A stretch of DNA of 64,000 nt from Paraburkholderia caledonica NBRC 102488 (GCF_000685095.1 NZ_BAYE01000002.1:248001-312000); one strand, 5' to 3'; positions 34,625 to 44,665 are shown, counted from the first letter of the stretch. Translations and numbers: made by a program. The notes: generated by a model not told the origin, from the letters alone.

Positions 34625-35334
34625 GAATCGACGTCCGCGATCAGCATGTAGCCGACGCCCCACACTGTCTTGATGAAGCGCGGCTTGGACGGATCGTTCT
34701 CGACGATCTGCCGCAGGCGCAGCACCTGCACGTCGATGCTGCGGTCGAGCGCATCGTGATCGCGCCCGCGCGCGCGCGCGAGCAGATTGTCGCGGCTTAC
34801 CGGCCGGTTCGGCGACGACGCGAGCGCAACCAGCAGCAGCATCTGCGCCGAGTGGATTTCCAGCGGCGCGTCGCCGCGCCTGAGTTGCTGCTTGCCGACA
34901 TCGAGCACGAATTCGCCGAAGCGCACACATTGCGACGTGATCGTCACTTCGCCCGAAGCCATTTTCTGACGACGCAGCAGCGCATTGATTCGCGCCACCA
35001 GTTCGCGCGGAAGAAAAGGCTTGGCAAGATAATCGTCGGCGCCGGTTTCGAGACCCAGCACCCGGTCAAGCGGATCGCCCTTCGCGGTCAGCATCAGAAT
35101 CGGCAACGTCTGGCCCTGCTCGCGCAAACGCGCACAAATCGCGAGCCCGTCTTCTTCGCCGATCATCAGATCGAGTACCAGCAGATCGAACGGCTCGCGC
35201 TCGAGATAGCGGTCGAGCCGCTTGCCGTCTTCCGCGACCCTGACGTCGAAGCCCTGCCCGCGCAAGAAACGCTGCAGCATGTTGCGCAGTTCGACTTCGT
35301 CGTCGAGCACGATGATTTTAGCGGGGCGATCCAT
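34621..35334 (-). CDS. OmpR-family response regulator
   Basis: The product has 237 residues from ATG 35334, which follows GAGGAGC; an upstream ATG at 35358 lacks this signal and would nearly touch the RND stop. The receiver domain has LDDEVELRNML, the phospho-acceptor in LLVLDLMIGEEDG, and LAKPFLPREL. The C-terminal winged helix ends RFIKTVWGVGYMLIAD, the OmpR-family signature. It lies between the RND pump gene and the kinase gene with close spacing, so it probably autoregulates the whole five-gene unit. Confidence 0.94.
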   Translation of the reverse strand: MDRPAKIIVLDDEVELRNMLQRFLRGQGFDVRVAEDGKRLDRYLEREPFDLLVLDLMIGEEDGLAICARLREQGQTLPILMLTAKGDPLDRVLGLETGADDYLAKPFLPRELVARINALLRRQKMASGEVTITSQCVRFGEFVLDVGKQQLRRGDAPLEIHSAQMLLLVALASSPNRPVSRDNLLARARGRDHDALDRSIDVQVLRLRQIVENDPSKPRFIKTVWGVGYMLIADVDS

Positions 35335-35350
35335 GCGAAAGCTCCTCGTT

Positions 35351-38300
35351 TCAGGCATCGTTTCGTGTTTTGCGCGCGGCCTGGCGTTCGGCAATGCGTT
35401 GCAATAGCACGTAGAACGACGGAATGAACAGCACGGCAATGCACGTTGAAGCGAGCATACCGGAGAACACCGCGATACCGAGCGAGCGGCGCGCGCTCGC
35501 ACTGGCGCCGGTGGCTATCACGAGCGGCACGACGCCGAGAATGAACGCGAACGACGTCATCATGATGGGCCGAAAACGCAGGCGCGCCGCTTCGACGGCG
35601 GCTTCTGCAATGCCGACGCCTTGCATACGCAAATGCCGGGCGAACTCGACGATCAGAATCGCGTTCTTCGCCGACAAGGCGATCAGCAGAACGAGGCCGA
35701 TCTGCGTGTACAGATTATTCGCGGCGCCGAGCAATGCGAGCGTGCCGGCCGTGCCCAGCAGCGCGAGCGGCACCGCGAGCACGACCGCGACCGGCAACAG
35801 CCAGCTTTCATATTGCGCGGCGAGCACGCAAAACACGAGCAGCACACCGACTGCGAAGACCCAGTAAGCGGAGTTGCCAACCAGCTTTTCCTGGTACGAC
35901 ATCGCGGTCCATTCATAGCCGATGCCGGCCGGCAGGATGCGCGCGGCTTCCTGCTCGAAGGCCTGGATCGCGTCCCCGGTGCTGTAGCCGCTAGCCGGGT
36001 TGCCGTTGATGGCCGCCGCCGGTGCAAGGTTATAAAGCGTCGCGACCGCCGGACCGACGCTCGTATGCGCGTCGATGAAAGTGCCCAACTCGACCATATG
36101 TCCGCTATTGCTGCGAATCTGCAAGCGGCGAATGTCGTCGGTCTCGCGGCGGAACGCGCCGTCCGCCTGCACGAATACGGGGAACGTGTGATTGAAGGCA
36201 GTGAACTGATTGACGTAGGCCGAGCCCACGTAATCTTGCAGCAGATCGAATACATTGCCGACCGGCACTTGCAGCGATTCCGCCTTCGTGCGGTCGAGCG
36301 TCAGTTCGACGCTCGGCACAGAGGCGCGAAACGGACTGAACACGCGCTGCAGTTCCGGACGCTTCGACACGCTCGCGATCAGCGCATCCGTCGCGCTTTG
36401 CAGCCGTCGATAGTTCTGCGAGCCGTCGGTGAGCATCACCTGCATCTGCACGCCGCCGCTGTTGCCGAGCCCCTGGATCGGCGGCGGCACGATTACGACC
36501 GAGCGCACGTCGGGCAGCTTCGCCAGTTCCCTGTTCATACGCAGATACAGCGAGCGCAGGTCTTCGCCCTTGCCGCGCTTGCTCCAGTCGTCGAGCGTAA
36601 CGTAGATCAGCGCGGAATTCGGCAACGACGCGTTGTTATCGAGCGGCGAAATACCGCCAATCGACACCACGTGATTCACGCCGGGAATCGCGCCGATCCG
36701 CTTCTCGATCTGTGTGCTCGCCTCGCGCGTTCGTCCGAGCGATGCGGCATCGGCGAGTTGCGCGGCGATCAGCATGTATCCCTGATCTTCGAGCGGAATG
36801 AAACTGGTCGGCACGCGCGTCAGCAGGAACGCCGATGCCGCGCCCAGCGCAAGCGCAATAACGAGCGCAAGCTTGCAGCGTGCGACGAACCATGAAACCA
36901 CCTTGACGTAGCCGTTCTCCACGCGCGCATAGGCCCTGTCGAACACGCGATACACCACGTTCGGTTTGCCCGGCCGCTGGTGCCGCAGCCAGCGCACGCT
37001 CTGCACCGGCTTGAGCGTCACCGCATTGATCGCGCTGATGATCGTGGTCGCAACCACCACGAGCGCAAACTGCCGGTACATCTGGCCGGTAACGCCGCCA
37101 AGAAACGCCGAAGGCAGGAACACCGACACCAGCACGAGCGTAATGCCAATGATCGGACCCAGCAGTTCATGCATGGCGTCGATGGCGGCCTGCTTCGGCG
37201 TCTTGCCCTGCTCGATATGCTGCGTGATGCCTTCGACAACGACGATTGCATCGTCCACCACAATGCCTATCGCAAGAACGATCGCGAACAGCGTCAGCAG
37301 GTTGATGGAAAAACCCATCATGTAGATGGCGCCAAACGTGCCGACAATCGTGACCGGAATCGTCGTGGCGGGCACGAGCATCGCACGCCAGTTCTGCAGA
37401 AACAGCAGGATCACCGCGAGCACGAGCAACGCCGCCTCGAAGAGAGTTTTATAAACGTCGATCACGGATTGCCGCACGAAGGTCGTCGTATCGAAGGGCA
37501 ATTGATAGGCGACGCCCTGCGGCATGTCTTTCGCGAGACGCGCCATGGTCTCCTTCACCGCATTGCCGACCTCGAGCGCGTTTGCTTCGGGTAACTGATA
37601 GATCGCGATACCGGCCGCGGGCTTGCCGTCGAGATTGAAGAACTGGCCGTAGCTCGACGAGCCGAGCTCGGTGCGCCCGACATCGCGAATGCGCACGAAA
37701 TGGCCGCCGTCGTTCGAATCCGCCTTCACGATGATGTCGTCGAATTCATGCGGATCGGAAAGCACGCCACGCATCGTCAAGGTGAGCTGGAACGCCCGGC
37801 CCCCCGCGTTGGGCTCCGAGCCGAGCTGGCCCGCGCTTACGTCCTTGCTCTGGCTCTGTATGGCCTGCATTACGTCGGCCGCGCTCAGATTGCGCTCGCT
37901 GAGCTTTTGCGGATCGAGCCAGACGCGCATGCTGTACTGCCCGGTGCCGAACACAGTGACGTCGCCGACGCCCGGCAAACGTGCAAGCGTATCGCGCAGA
38001 TAAATGACCGCGTAGTTGCTGAGAAAAAGCGAATCGTATTTCGGGTTGGGCGATTGCAGCGTGTACAACTGCAAAATTGCGGTGGAGCGTTTCCTCACTG
38101 TCACGCCCTGTTGCTGAACTGCTTGCGGCAGTTGCGCGGTGGCCGCCGACACGCGGTTCTGCACGAGCACCTGCGCCTTGTCGACGTCGGTGCCCACGGC
38201 GAACGTGACGGTGAGCGTGTAAGTGCCGTCGTTCGTACTCGTCGACTGCATGTACAGCGCATTCTCCACGCCGTTGACCTGTGCTTCTATGGGCAACGCG

Positions 38301-38482
38301 ACGCGGTCGATCACCGTCGTCGCGCTCGCGCCCGGAAAGTGCGCGACCACCTGCACGGTAGGCGGCGTGATCGGCGGATATTGCGCGATGGGCAGATTGA
38401 TGAGCGCGACCGCGCCGAGCAGCATCGCGATCAACGCAATCACATTGGCGAATACGGGGCGCTCGACGAAAAAGCGGATCAT
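35351..38482 (-). CDS. RND multidrug efflux pump, inner-membrane transporter
   Basis: The product has 1043 residues, the usual HAE1 (AcrB/MexB) length. It starts MIRFFVERPVFANVIALIAM and has the proton-relay Asp pair in GIVVDDAIVVVEGI and the docking and porter domains between helices 1-2 and 7-8. The C-terminus shows LVLLIALSAKNAILIVEFAR. It exports amphiphilic toxins with proton import, working with the adaptor and outer-membrane factor encoded upstream. The start codon overlaps the adaptor stop (ATGA). The actual substrate is unknown. Confidence 0.95.
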   Translation of the reverse strand: MIRFFVERPVFANVIALIAMLLGAVALINLPIAQYPPITPPTVQVVAHFPGASATTVIDRVALPIEAQVNGVENALYMQSTSTNDGTYTLTVTFAVGTDVDKAQVLVQNRVSAATAQLPQAVQQQGVTVRKRSTAILQLYTLQSPNPKYDSLFLSNYAVIYLRDTLARLPGVGDVTVFGTGQYSMRVWLDPQKLSERNLSAADVMQAIQSQSKDVSAGQLGSEPNAGGRAFQLTLTMRGVLSDPHEFDDIIVKADSNDGGHFVRIRDVGRTELGSSSYGQFFNLDGKPAAGIAIYQLPEANALEVGNAVKETMARLAKDMPQGVAYQLPFDTTTFVRQSVIDVYKTLFEAALLVLAVILLFLQNWRAMLVPATTIPVTIVGTFGAIYMMGFSINLLTLFAIVLAIGIVVDDAIVVVEGITQHIEQGKTPKQAAIDAMHELLGPIIGITLVLVSVFLPSAFLGGVTGQMYRQFALVVVATTIISAINAVTLKPVQSVRWLRHQRPGKPNVVYRVFDRAYARVENGYVKVVSWFVARCKLALVIALALGAASAFLLTRVPTSFIPLEDQGYMLIAAQLADAASLGRTREASTQIEKRIGAIPGVNHVVSIGGISPLDNNASLPNSALIYVTLDDWSKRGKGEDLRSLYLRMNRELAKLPDVRSVVIVPPPIQGLGNSGGVQMQVMLTDGSQNYRRLQSATDALIASVSKRPELQRVFSPFRASVPSVELTLDRTKAESLQVPVGNVFDLLQDYVGSAYVNQFTAFNHTFPVFVQADGAFRRETDDIRRLQIRSNSGHMVELGTFIDAHTSVGPAVATLYNLAPAAAINGNPASGYSTGDAIQAFEQEAARILPAGIGYEWTAMSYQEKLVGNSAYWVFAVGVLLVFCVLAAQYESWLLPVAVVLAVPLALLGTAGTLALLGAANNLYTQIGLVLLIALSAKNAILIVEFARHLRMQGVGIAEAAVEAARLRFRPIMMTSFAFILGVVPLVIATGASASARRSLGIAVFSGMLASTCIAVLFIPSFYVLLQRIAERQAARKTRNDA

Positions 38483-39663
38483 GAACGGCCCTGCGCTACA
38501 GCATCGACTGTCTGCACCTTGATGCCTGGCGCGACGGCGAGACCCCCGCCCGTCACGACCCTGTCTGCCGGACCGAGGCCGCTCTTGATCGCGCGCAGCG
38601 AACCGTACAGGCTGCCTGTCGTGACGCCGCGCTTCTCGATCACGCCGCTGGCGTTCGCGACCAGCACCGATGCGCCGGCCTGCTCACGCAGCAAAGCGGT
38701 ATCCGGCACGAGCAGCACCTTTTGCGGCTCACTTACCGGAATATGCACCTCGACCGACATGCCCGGGATCAGATGCGTGTCGCGATTGGCGATGTCAGCG
38801 CGCAACTTGATCGCGCCGCTCGCCGGATCGACTCGCGTATCGACGAATTCGAGCGCGGCGTCCTCACCTTGCTCCGGCTTGGCGCCGATCAGATTGACTC
38901 GCACGGTGCGCGGCGCTCGCGTAAAGAGGCCGATGCGATTCGCGTCGCGCTCGTTCAACGTGAAGTTCACATACACCGGCTGGATGCGATCCAGCGTGGG
39001 GAGCCTCGTCGAATCCGATCCGCCCACCACATTGCCGACGTCGAACGCGCGCGCGCCGATGCGGCCCGCGAACGGCGCGCGTATTTCCGTGTAGCCCAGG
39101 TTGATGCGCGACATGTCGCGCTTCGCAAGCGCCTGGTCGCGAGTGGTCTGCGCCTTTTGCAGCGACGACTCCGAAGTCGCGTTGTCCGACGTGAGCTCCT
39201 TCTGGCGCGTCAGTTCCTGATCGGCGTTATCGAGCGAGGCCTGGTCGTAGACGAGTTGCGCGCGATACGTGTCCGGTTCGATGCGAAACAGCAGTTGCCC
39301 CTGCTTCACATTTGCGCCGTCTGCAAAGCCGATTTCTTTCAGTACGCCCTGAACGCGCGCGACCAGCGTGACGGTTGCCGACGGTGCGACGCTGCCGGTC
39401 AGATCGAGTTGCTCGCGCACTTCGCGTGACTCAGGGTGCATGACGCTGACTTGCGGCAACTGCGCGGCCTGTGCAACTGGCGCATTGCCGTCGTGGCAAC
39501 CGCTGAATGCCGCGCTCAACGCCACGCTCAATGTCGTCAGCAGGGCAATGCGGGGCAAGGCGCTCAACGTGCGGTACAACGCGGCGTGAAACGCTGGACG
39601 TCGCGGCTCTGCCGGCACAGCGGCATTCGCAGCGCGCTCGCCCACTCCTCTTCGTTTGGCCAT
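38479..39663 (-). CDS. RND periplasmic adaptor (membrane fusion) protein
   Basis: The product has 394 residues from ATG 39663 after GGGGAA. The N-terminus has a long export segment ending at a Cys (LSAAFSGC), suggesting a lipoprotein. The barrel-sandwich, hairpin and beta-barrel order of AcrA/MexA is visible: VRGVLKEIGFADGANVKQGQLLF-type lipoyl halves, a helical hairpin (DNADQELTRQKELTSDNATS), and GYTEIRAPFAGRIGARAFD. It links the pump to the outer-membrane channel. Translation of the pump gene is coupled to its end. Confidence 0.93.
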   Translation of the reverse strand: MAKRRGVGERAANAAVPAEPRRPAFHAALYRTLSALPRIALLTTLSVALSAAFSGCHDGNAPVAQAAQLPQVSVMHPESREVREQLDLTGSVAPSATVTLVARVQGVLKEIGFADGANVKQGQLLFRIEPDTYRAQLVYDQASLDNADQELTRQKELTSDNATSESSLQKAQTTRDQALAKRDMSRINLGYTEIRAPFAGRIGARAFDVGNVVGGSDSTRLPTLDRIQPVYVNFTLNERDANRIGLFTRAPRTVRVNLIGAKPEQGEDAALEFVDTRVDPASGAIKLRADIANRDTHLIPGMSVEVHIPVSEPQKVLLVPDTALLREQAGASVLVANASGVIEKRGVTTGSLYGSLRAIKSGLGPADRVVTGGGLAVAPGIKVQTVDAVAQGRS

Positions 39664-39682
39664 GTCGCTATTCCCCGCTTCG

Positions 39683-41254
39683 TTATTTACCGCCCGGCGG
39701 CGAGTTCGCGCTCGCGCGCGCCAGTGCGGAATCGGCAGGCGGGTTCAACAGACGCCCCCAATCCGTGCGCCGCGCCATCTCTTCGGCGATCCGTTCGCTC
39801 ACCACCTGCTGACCTTGCGCGACTTCCCATCCTCCGCCAAGCGCGCGATACAGCGACACCGCCGCAAGCGCCGCAAGCCCCTGGTTCTGCGCGAGCGAAT
39901 CGCCGTCGCGCAACGCCGAGCGCGAAGCGTCCAGCACCGAGTCGTAAGTCACGGAGCCGGAGCGATACTGGATGTTGGCAAGCCGCAATGCGCGCTGCGA
40001 TGCGTCAGAAGCGCGCGACGACGCCGCCAGCGCATCGAGCGATGTGCGAAGCGCGGCAATCGCGTCTTCCACTTCTTTTTGCGCCTGCAGCACGGTGTTC
40101 TGATAGTCGAGCACCGCTTCCTGGAACGCCGCGTCCTGAATTCGCACCGCGTTCTGCAGTTGCGCCCGGTCGAGAATGGGCAGCGAAATGCCCGCCGAAA
40201 AAAGGCCGATCGTCTTGCCGCCCCATTGCGTTAGTCCAATGCCATGCTGTTCGCCGGATGACAAGCCGAACAGTCCCGTCAGCGATAACGACGGGTACAG
40301 CTTCGCCTTTGCCGCGCCGATCAGCGCCGACTGCGCCGCCGCGTTGAGCGCGGCTTGCCGCACGTCGGGACGGCGCCGCAAGAGATCGGCGGGAATGCCC
40401 ACGTCGATCTGCGTCGGCGGCACGGGGACCGCACTGCTGCCTTTCAGGTGCGCGTCGACGGCGTCCGGCGGATCGGCGAGCAGCACCGCAAGCGTGTCGC
40501 GATCCTGCACGCGCGCCTTGATGAGCGGCGGAATCTGCGCCTCGGTTTCGGCTACCAGCGTGGCGGCCTGCTCGACGTCGAGCTGGCTCGACGCGCCGCG
40601 TTTGTAGCGCGCCTGCGTGAGCCTGAGGCTATCCTGAACGGACTTGAGGTTCTGCCGCGCTACGGCGATGCGTTGCTCCAACGCGCGCAGATCGATATAT
40701 GCGTTGGCGACATCGGCGAACATCGACACCAGCGCGTTGTCGTACGCCGCTTCGGACACGCGCAATTGCGCGCGATCCGATTCGATCTGCCGGCGGTATT
40801 TCCCCCAGAAATCGATCTCCCAACCGGCGTTCACGTGCAGATGCTCGGCCCATAAATGAGCCGGCGGTATCGGCCCGACCCCGCTCGTGTTGATATGGCT
40901 CGCGCCAACCGACGCGCTGCCCGATTGCGGCAGAAGATTTTCCCCGCTGATCGCAAGCTGCGCCCGCGCCTTGAAGATATGCAGCCCCGCGACCTGCAGC
41001 GACAGGTTGCGCTCATAAGCGCGTTGTTCGAGCGCGCTCAGCACCGGGTCGTTGAACGCTTTCCACCACGCGGCCTCGCCAGCGGGCGTGCTCTGCGCGG
41101 CAGGCGGCAAGCTCTCCAGCCACTGGTTTTCCAGCGTGACGTCAGGCTCCCTGAAGTCCGGGCCAACGCTGATGCAACCGCTCAGCGCCGCGCCCATCGA
41201 CACGACGATCGATGCGCTTACAAGACGCAAACGGCTTGACGTGGCTGGTTTCAT
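39683..41254 (-). CDS. Outer-membrane efflux lipoprotein, NodT/OprM family
   Basis: The product has 523 residues. The signal peptide ends at lipobox LSGC (residues 24-27), followed by ISVGPDFREPDV, a typical NodT/OprM start. Two OEP repeats contain the coiled-coil helices, for example RALEQRIAVARQNLKSVQDS and DRDTLAVLLADPPDAVD. DVGIPADLLRRRPDVRQAA is a strong family signature. It forms the TolC-like exit duct for the RND pump. It is the first gene of the operon; no strong ribosome-binding site precedes ATG 41254. Confidence 0.94.
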   Translation of the reverse strand: MKPATSSRLRLVSASIVVSMGAALSGCISVGPDFREPDVTLENQWLESLPPAAQSTPAGEAAWWKAFNDPVLSALEQRAYERNLSLQVAGLHIFKARAQLAISGENLLPQSGSASVGASHINTSGVGPIPPAHLWAEHLHVNAGWEIDFWGKYRRQIESDRAQLRVSEAAYDNALVSMFADVANAYIDLRALEQRIAVARQNLKSVQDSLRLTQARYKRGASSQLDVEQAATLVAETEAQIPPLIKARVQDRDTLAVLLADPPDAVDAHLKGSSAVPVPPTQIDVGIPADLLRRRPDVRQAALNAAAQSALIGAAKAKLYPSLSLTGLFGLSSGEQHGIGLTQWGGKTIGLFSAGISLPILDRAQLQNAVRIQDAAFQEAVLDYQNTVLQAQKEVEDAIAALRTSLDALAASSRASDASQRALRLANIQYRSGSVTYDSVLDASRSALRDGDSLAQNQGLAALAAVSLYRALGGGWEVAQGQQVVSERIAEEMARRTDWGRLLNPPADSALARASANSPPGGK

Positions 41255-41376
41255 CGCGTGAATCGGGCGTCAATGGTTGAGGGAGGGGTTCATGACGATT
41301 GCGACAAGCGCGCGGCGCCGGCGTCGTGTGGTCTCGCGGCAAGGCGCGCTGCTCAGTGCCCCGCTCAGTGCCCCAC

Positions 41377-41667
41377 TTAATGCGCTGCACCGCGTTCGCG
41401 CATATACGCCTCGATCTCCGGCAACGTGACGTAGCCGAGCTTCTGCGTGTCGATCTCGTCGAAGTGGCTAGCGACCATCGGCATGCTGGCCGCGGCCTGC
41501 TCTTTCGTAAGCTTGCCGTCGTGCGTGGTATTGGCGTTCGCAAAACGCGTTTGCAACTGCGCAACCATGCGCTCCATGCGCTGCGGATTGCCGCCTTGCG
41601 GCGCGGCCTGAGCGAACGTGACGGTTGACGCGCAGCACAGCAGGACGGCGGCGAGCAATTTTTTCAT
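41377..41667 (-). CDS. Small secreted EF-hand-like protein
   Basis: The product has 96 residues from ATG 41667, after a clear AAGGAG site. A signal peptide ends at AQA (residues 1-20). Two EF-hand-like loops follow, around NTTHDGKLTKEQ and DTQKLGYVTLPE. Both are degenerate (the first ends in Gln, the second has Leu at ligand position 5), so calcium binding is doubtful. It lies 122 bases upstream of the efflux operon on the same strand and could be cotranscribed. Confidence 0.75.
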   Translation of the reverse strand: MKKLLAAVLLCCASTVTFAQAAPQGGNPQRMERMVAQLQTRFANANTTHDGKLTKEQAAASMPMVASHFDEIDTQKLGYVTLPEIEAYMRERGAAH

Positions 41668-42178
41668 GACTGACTCCTTCGATAGCCACCGAGCGTCGCC
41701 TGCTTGTGCCGCGATCCGTTCAATGACAGGCCGAATTCTTGTGGAACCCACGCCGCAAAGCAATTGCAGAGTTATGTCGATTAATGTCATGAAACGCCGG
41801 CCGCCTTGGGAAGCGCCTGGCGCATGGCGGAGTGCCGCCCTGTTGCCGCCGCTTATTGCCGTTTATTGCCGTCTGTTGTCACGTATCGACGGCCACAGCT
41901 GTCCATTGCCTCGCGCGGCGACAGGCGCGGCGTGACATCGAATGAAATGAACGAGTGCTACCGTCTGGCGACGATTTGAGTAATTCTGATCTCGCGCCGC
42001 TCCGTGATGGAACAGGCCGATAGCGGCAGTGGCGCGTGCTTGAGCATACGACATGCGGACTGCGAGAACGCCTGGTGAATTCCCGTTGTCCTGAGGAATT
42101 GGGGAACACTACTTGCTCACCCACACAGGTAGTGCCGGAGCAGATTTACCGTTCATCTCTTTTTCCCGGACCACGTCA
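41668..42178. other. Divergent intergenic region
   Basis: About 510 bases between the EF-hand-like gene and a plus-strand small gene. A short direct repeat, TTATTGCCG followed by TTTATTGCCG, lies near 41850-41875. No open frame here has a convincing start and I see no structured RNA. Confidence 0.45.
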
Positions 42179-42424
42179 ATGAACTACCCGAACCTGGACA
42201 GCGAGATCGCCCATCTCGAACTCGTGTTGGGGCGGATTTCGGTCAATGACCGCATTCCTCTTTCGTATTGGGAAAACCGCTTGCGCCTCTTGTCGCGTGC
42301 GGCGCTGGTGCCGGTGCAACGAGCCCGGCTGGCGCGTCTCGAAGCCGTGCTCGGCGCATTGCGGCATCCCGAAGAAGCCGTCTGCGAAGCGCCTGGCGTG
42401 CGCTCGAAGGACGGCCGTTTATGA
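42179..42424 (+). CDS. Small helical protein coupled to a formate/nitrite-type channel
   Basis: The product has 81 residues and is highly charged, with repeated short helices (YPNLDSEIAHLELVLGRI, YWENRLRLLSRAAL, QRARLARLEAVLGAL). It has no signal or membrane segment. Its stop overlaps the start of the following channel gene (ATGA), so the two are translated together. No family was recognised. The upstream ribosome-binding site is weak. Confidence 0.65.
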   Translation: MNYPNLDSEIAHLELVLGRISVNDRIPLSYWENRLRLLSRAALVPVQRARLARLEAVLGALRHPEEAVCEAPGVRSKDGRL

Positions 42425-43338
42425 CCGAGGCGACCAGGGAACCGCAACACAAGCAACACGAAGCACCCGATGCAGCGGGCGGCAACGACGCGCCACGCGC
42501 GCAGGACGCCGGCGCGGACTCGCCGCATCTGAACGAGGGCGAGCAGGATCAGGCGGCGCATCACACCGCCCCGCACGCGCTCGTGCTGCATGAGATCGTC
42601 CGCGAAGAGGGCGAAGCCGCGCTTGAGCGGACCATCGGCGCGTTGATCTGGTCATCGCTCGCCGCCGGTCTGTCCATGGGATTTTCGTTCCTCACACAAG
42701 CCGTGCTCGAAGCGGGCTTGCCGGACACGCCATGGCGCCATCTGGTGTCGAGCTTCGGTTATTCGATCGGTTTCGTGCTGGTCATCATGGGGCGGCAGCA
42801 GCTTTTTACCGAGAGCACGCTGACCGTGGTGCTGCCCGTATTGACGCGGCGCGATCCGCGCACATTGCTTAAAGCAATGCGTCTATGGGCCGTAGTGCTC
42901 GTCTTCAACCTCATCAGCACATGGATTTTCGCGGCAATGCTACGCATTCCCGATGTCTTCTCGCCCGCAGTGGGGGATGCACTCGGCGAGGTATCGCGTG
43001 CGGCGGTCGGCTCCGAACACATGCTGCCGACCATGGTGAAGGCGGTCTTCGCGGGCTGGCTGATCGCACTGATGGTGTGGCTGTTGCCGAGCGCGCGGTC
43101 CGGGCGTCTGTTGACCGTGCTGCTGATTACCTACGTGGTCGCCGTCAGCCATCTTTCGCACATCATCGCCGGATCGACGGAGGTTGCTTATGCGTTCCTG
43201 ACCGGCGACGCGAGCCTGCACGACTATTTCTTGCGTTTCCTCGTGCCGACGCTCGTGGGCAATACCGTGGGCGGGATGTCGCTGGTCGCGCTGCTCAATC
43301 ACGCGGCCATTGCGCCGGAAATAAACGGCCATCGCTGA
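42421..43338 (+). CDS. Formate/nitrite transporter family protein (YfdC-like)
   Basis: The product has 305 residues. The first 65 or so are a charged hydrophilic extension rich in Glu, Gln and His; six transmembrane helices follow, with the FNT-like repeats FTESTLTVVLPVLTRRD and HLSHIIAGSTEVAYAF. It is closest to the YfdC group of FNT proteins rather than to FocA or NirC. These form pentameric channels for small monovalent anions. The transported ion is not known. Coupling to the small gene upstream is tight. Confidence 0.85.
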   Translation: MTEATREPQHKQHEAPDAAGGNDAPRAQDAGADSPHLNEGEQDQAAHHTAPHALVLHEIVREEGEAALERTIGALIWSSLAAGLSMGFSFLTQAVLEAGLPDTPWRHLVSSFGYSIGFVLVIMGRQQLFTESTLTVVLPVLTRRDPRTLLKAMRLWAVVLVFNLISTWIFAAMLRIPDVFSPAVGDALGEVSRAAVGSEHMLPTMVKAVFAGWLIALMVWLLPSARSGRLLTVLLITYVVAVSHLSHIIAGSTEVAYAFLTGDASLHDYFLRFLVPTLVGNTVGGMSLVALLNHAAIAPEINGHR

Positions 43339-43414
43339 GCGCGTACAGTTGCCCGGGCCGCTTCGCGTCGTAAACGCGGCGGCACTCGCGGCGGCACTCG
43401 CGGCGAGCCGTGCG

Positions 43415-44665
43415 TCAGCCGGTCAGAATCCGCGCGCCGAGCGCGAGCACGAGCGCTGGCAGCATGACCACGACGCCGACCTTCAGAAACTTCACGAAGC
43501 TCACGTCCTCGCCTTCGCGGCGGATTGCGTTGAGCCAGAGAATCGTCGCAAGCGAACCGGTAATCGACATGTTGGGGCCGAGGTCGACGCCGATCAGCAA
43601 AGCGTCGATCACGCGCTCCGGACTATGCGCCTGCATCACCGTGGAACTGGCGATCAGGCCGGCCGGCAGATTGTTCATCAGATTGCTGCCGATCGCGATG
43701 GCGCTGCCGGCCCAGCCGGCCGTTGTCATTTCGTTGTGCGCGGCCGCCGAACGCGTTAGCGCTGCCAGCATGCGGATCACGCCGGTGTAGTCGAGCATTT
43801 CGACGAGAACGAACAGCGCGGCCACGAGCGGCAGCACGCTCCACGATATCTCGCGGATCATCGGCAGCGGCGATTTGCGCTCCTGGATCAGCACCACGAG
43901 CGCGGTCGCCGCGCCGAGTATCGCGGTGGGCAGCCCCAACTGAATGTCGAACGCCGATACCGCCAGCAGCACGACGGCGGTGACGGCGATGCCGGCGAGC
44001 GCCACGCGTCCGCTCGACGAAAGCTGAAGCGGCTCGAGGTTCGCCTCGCAGCTGCCGGCGAGCGCCTTGCGTTGCGTCCAGCGCAGCAGCGCATACGTGG
44101 CGACGATCGACAGCAGCGACGGCAACGCGAAGCGCATCAGCCACGGCACAAGCGCGGGCGTGTGATTGCCGTACAGCACGATATTGGCCGGATTGGAGAT
44201 CGGCAGCACGAAGCTGGCTGCGTTCGCGATGAACGCGCACACGAACAACAACGGCAGTGGGTCCGTCTTCGCCTTCTTCGCGGCGGCGAACACGGCCGGC
44301 GTGAGGACGACCGCGGTGGCGTCGTTCGAAAGAAAAGCGGTAATCACCACGCCGACCAGATAGACCAGCAGGAAAAGCTTGCGCGGCGAACCTTGCGCAT
44401 GGTTGACGGCAAGCACCGCGACCCAGTCGAACAGCCCTTCCCGGCGCCCGACCTCGGAAAGCAGCATCATGCCGGAGAGAAACAGATAGACGTCAGTGCC
44501 CTTGCCGACGGCTTCTACCGCGAGATGCAACGGCAACAGTCCGAGCGAGATCAGCAGCAGCGCGCCGGCCACCGCCCACACCGCTTCCGGCCATTTGAAG
44601 GGACGGGCGATCACGCCGGCAGTCGCAAAGGCGGCAATACCCCATGAAAGGAAAATCGAAGTCAC
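43415..44665 (-). CDS. ArsB/SLC13-type ion permease
   Basis: The product has about 416 residues if translation starts at GTG 44665, where the conserved protein begins (VTSIFLSWGIAAFATAGVI); an ATG at 44782 would add 39 residues unlike the family. About eleven hydrophobic helices are present, with LSNDATAVVLTPAVF, ISNPANIVLYGNHTP and GSNLMNNLPAGL, signatures of the ArsB/citrate-transporter superfamily. ArsB exports arsenite, but no other ars gene is near, so the substrate is open. The gene is convergent with the formate/nitrite-type gene. Confidence 0.82.
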   Translation of the reverse strand: MTSIFLSWGIAAFATAGVIARPFKWPEAVWAVAGALLLISLGLLPLHLAVEAVGKGTDVYLFLSGMMLLSEVGRREGLFDWVAVLAVNHAQGSPRKLFLLVYLVGVVITAFLSNDATAVVLTPAVFAAAKKAKTDPLPLLFVCAFIANAASFVLPISNPANIVLYGNHTPALVPWLMRFALPSLLSIVATYALLRWTQRKALAGSCEANLEPLQLSSSGRVALAGIAVTAVVLLAVSAFDIQLGLPTAILGAATALVVLIQERKSPLPMIREISWSVLPLVAALFVLVEMLDYTGVIRMLAALTRSAAAHNEMTTAGWAGSAIAIGSNLMNNLPAGLIASSTVMQAHSPERVIDALLIGVDLGPNMSITGSLATILWLNAIRREGEDVSFVKFLKVGVVVMLPALVLALGARILTG

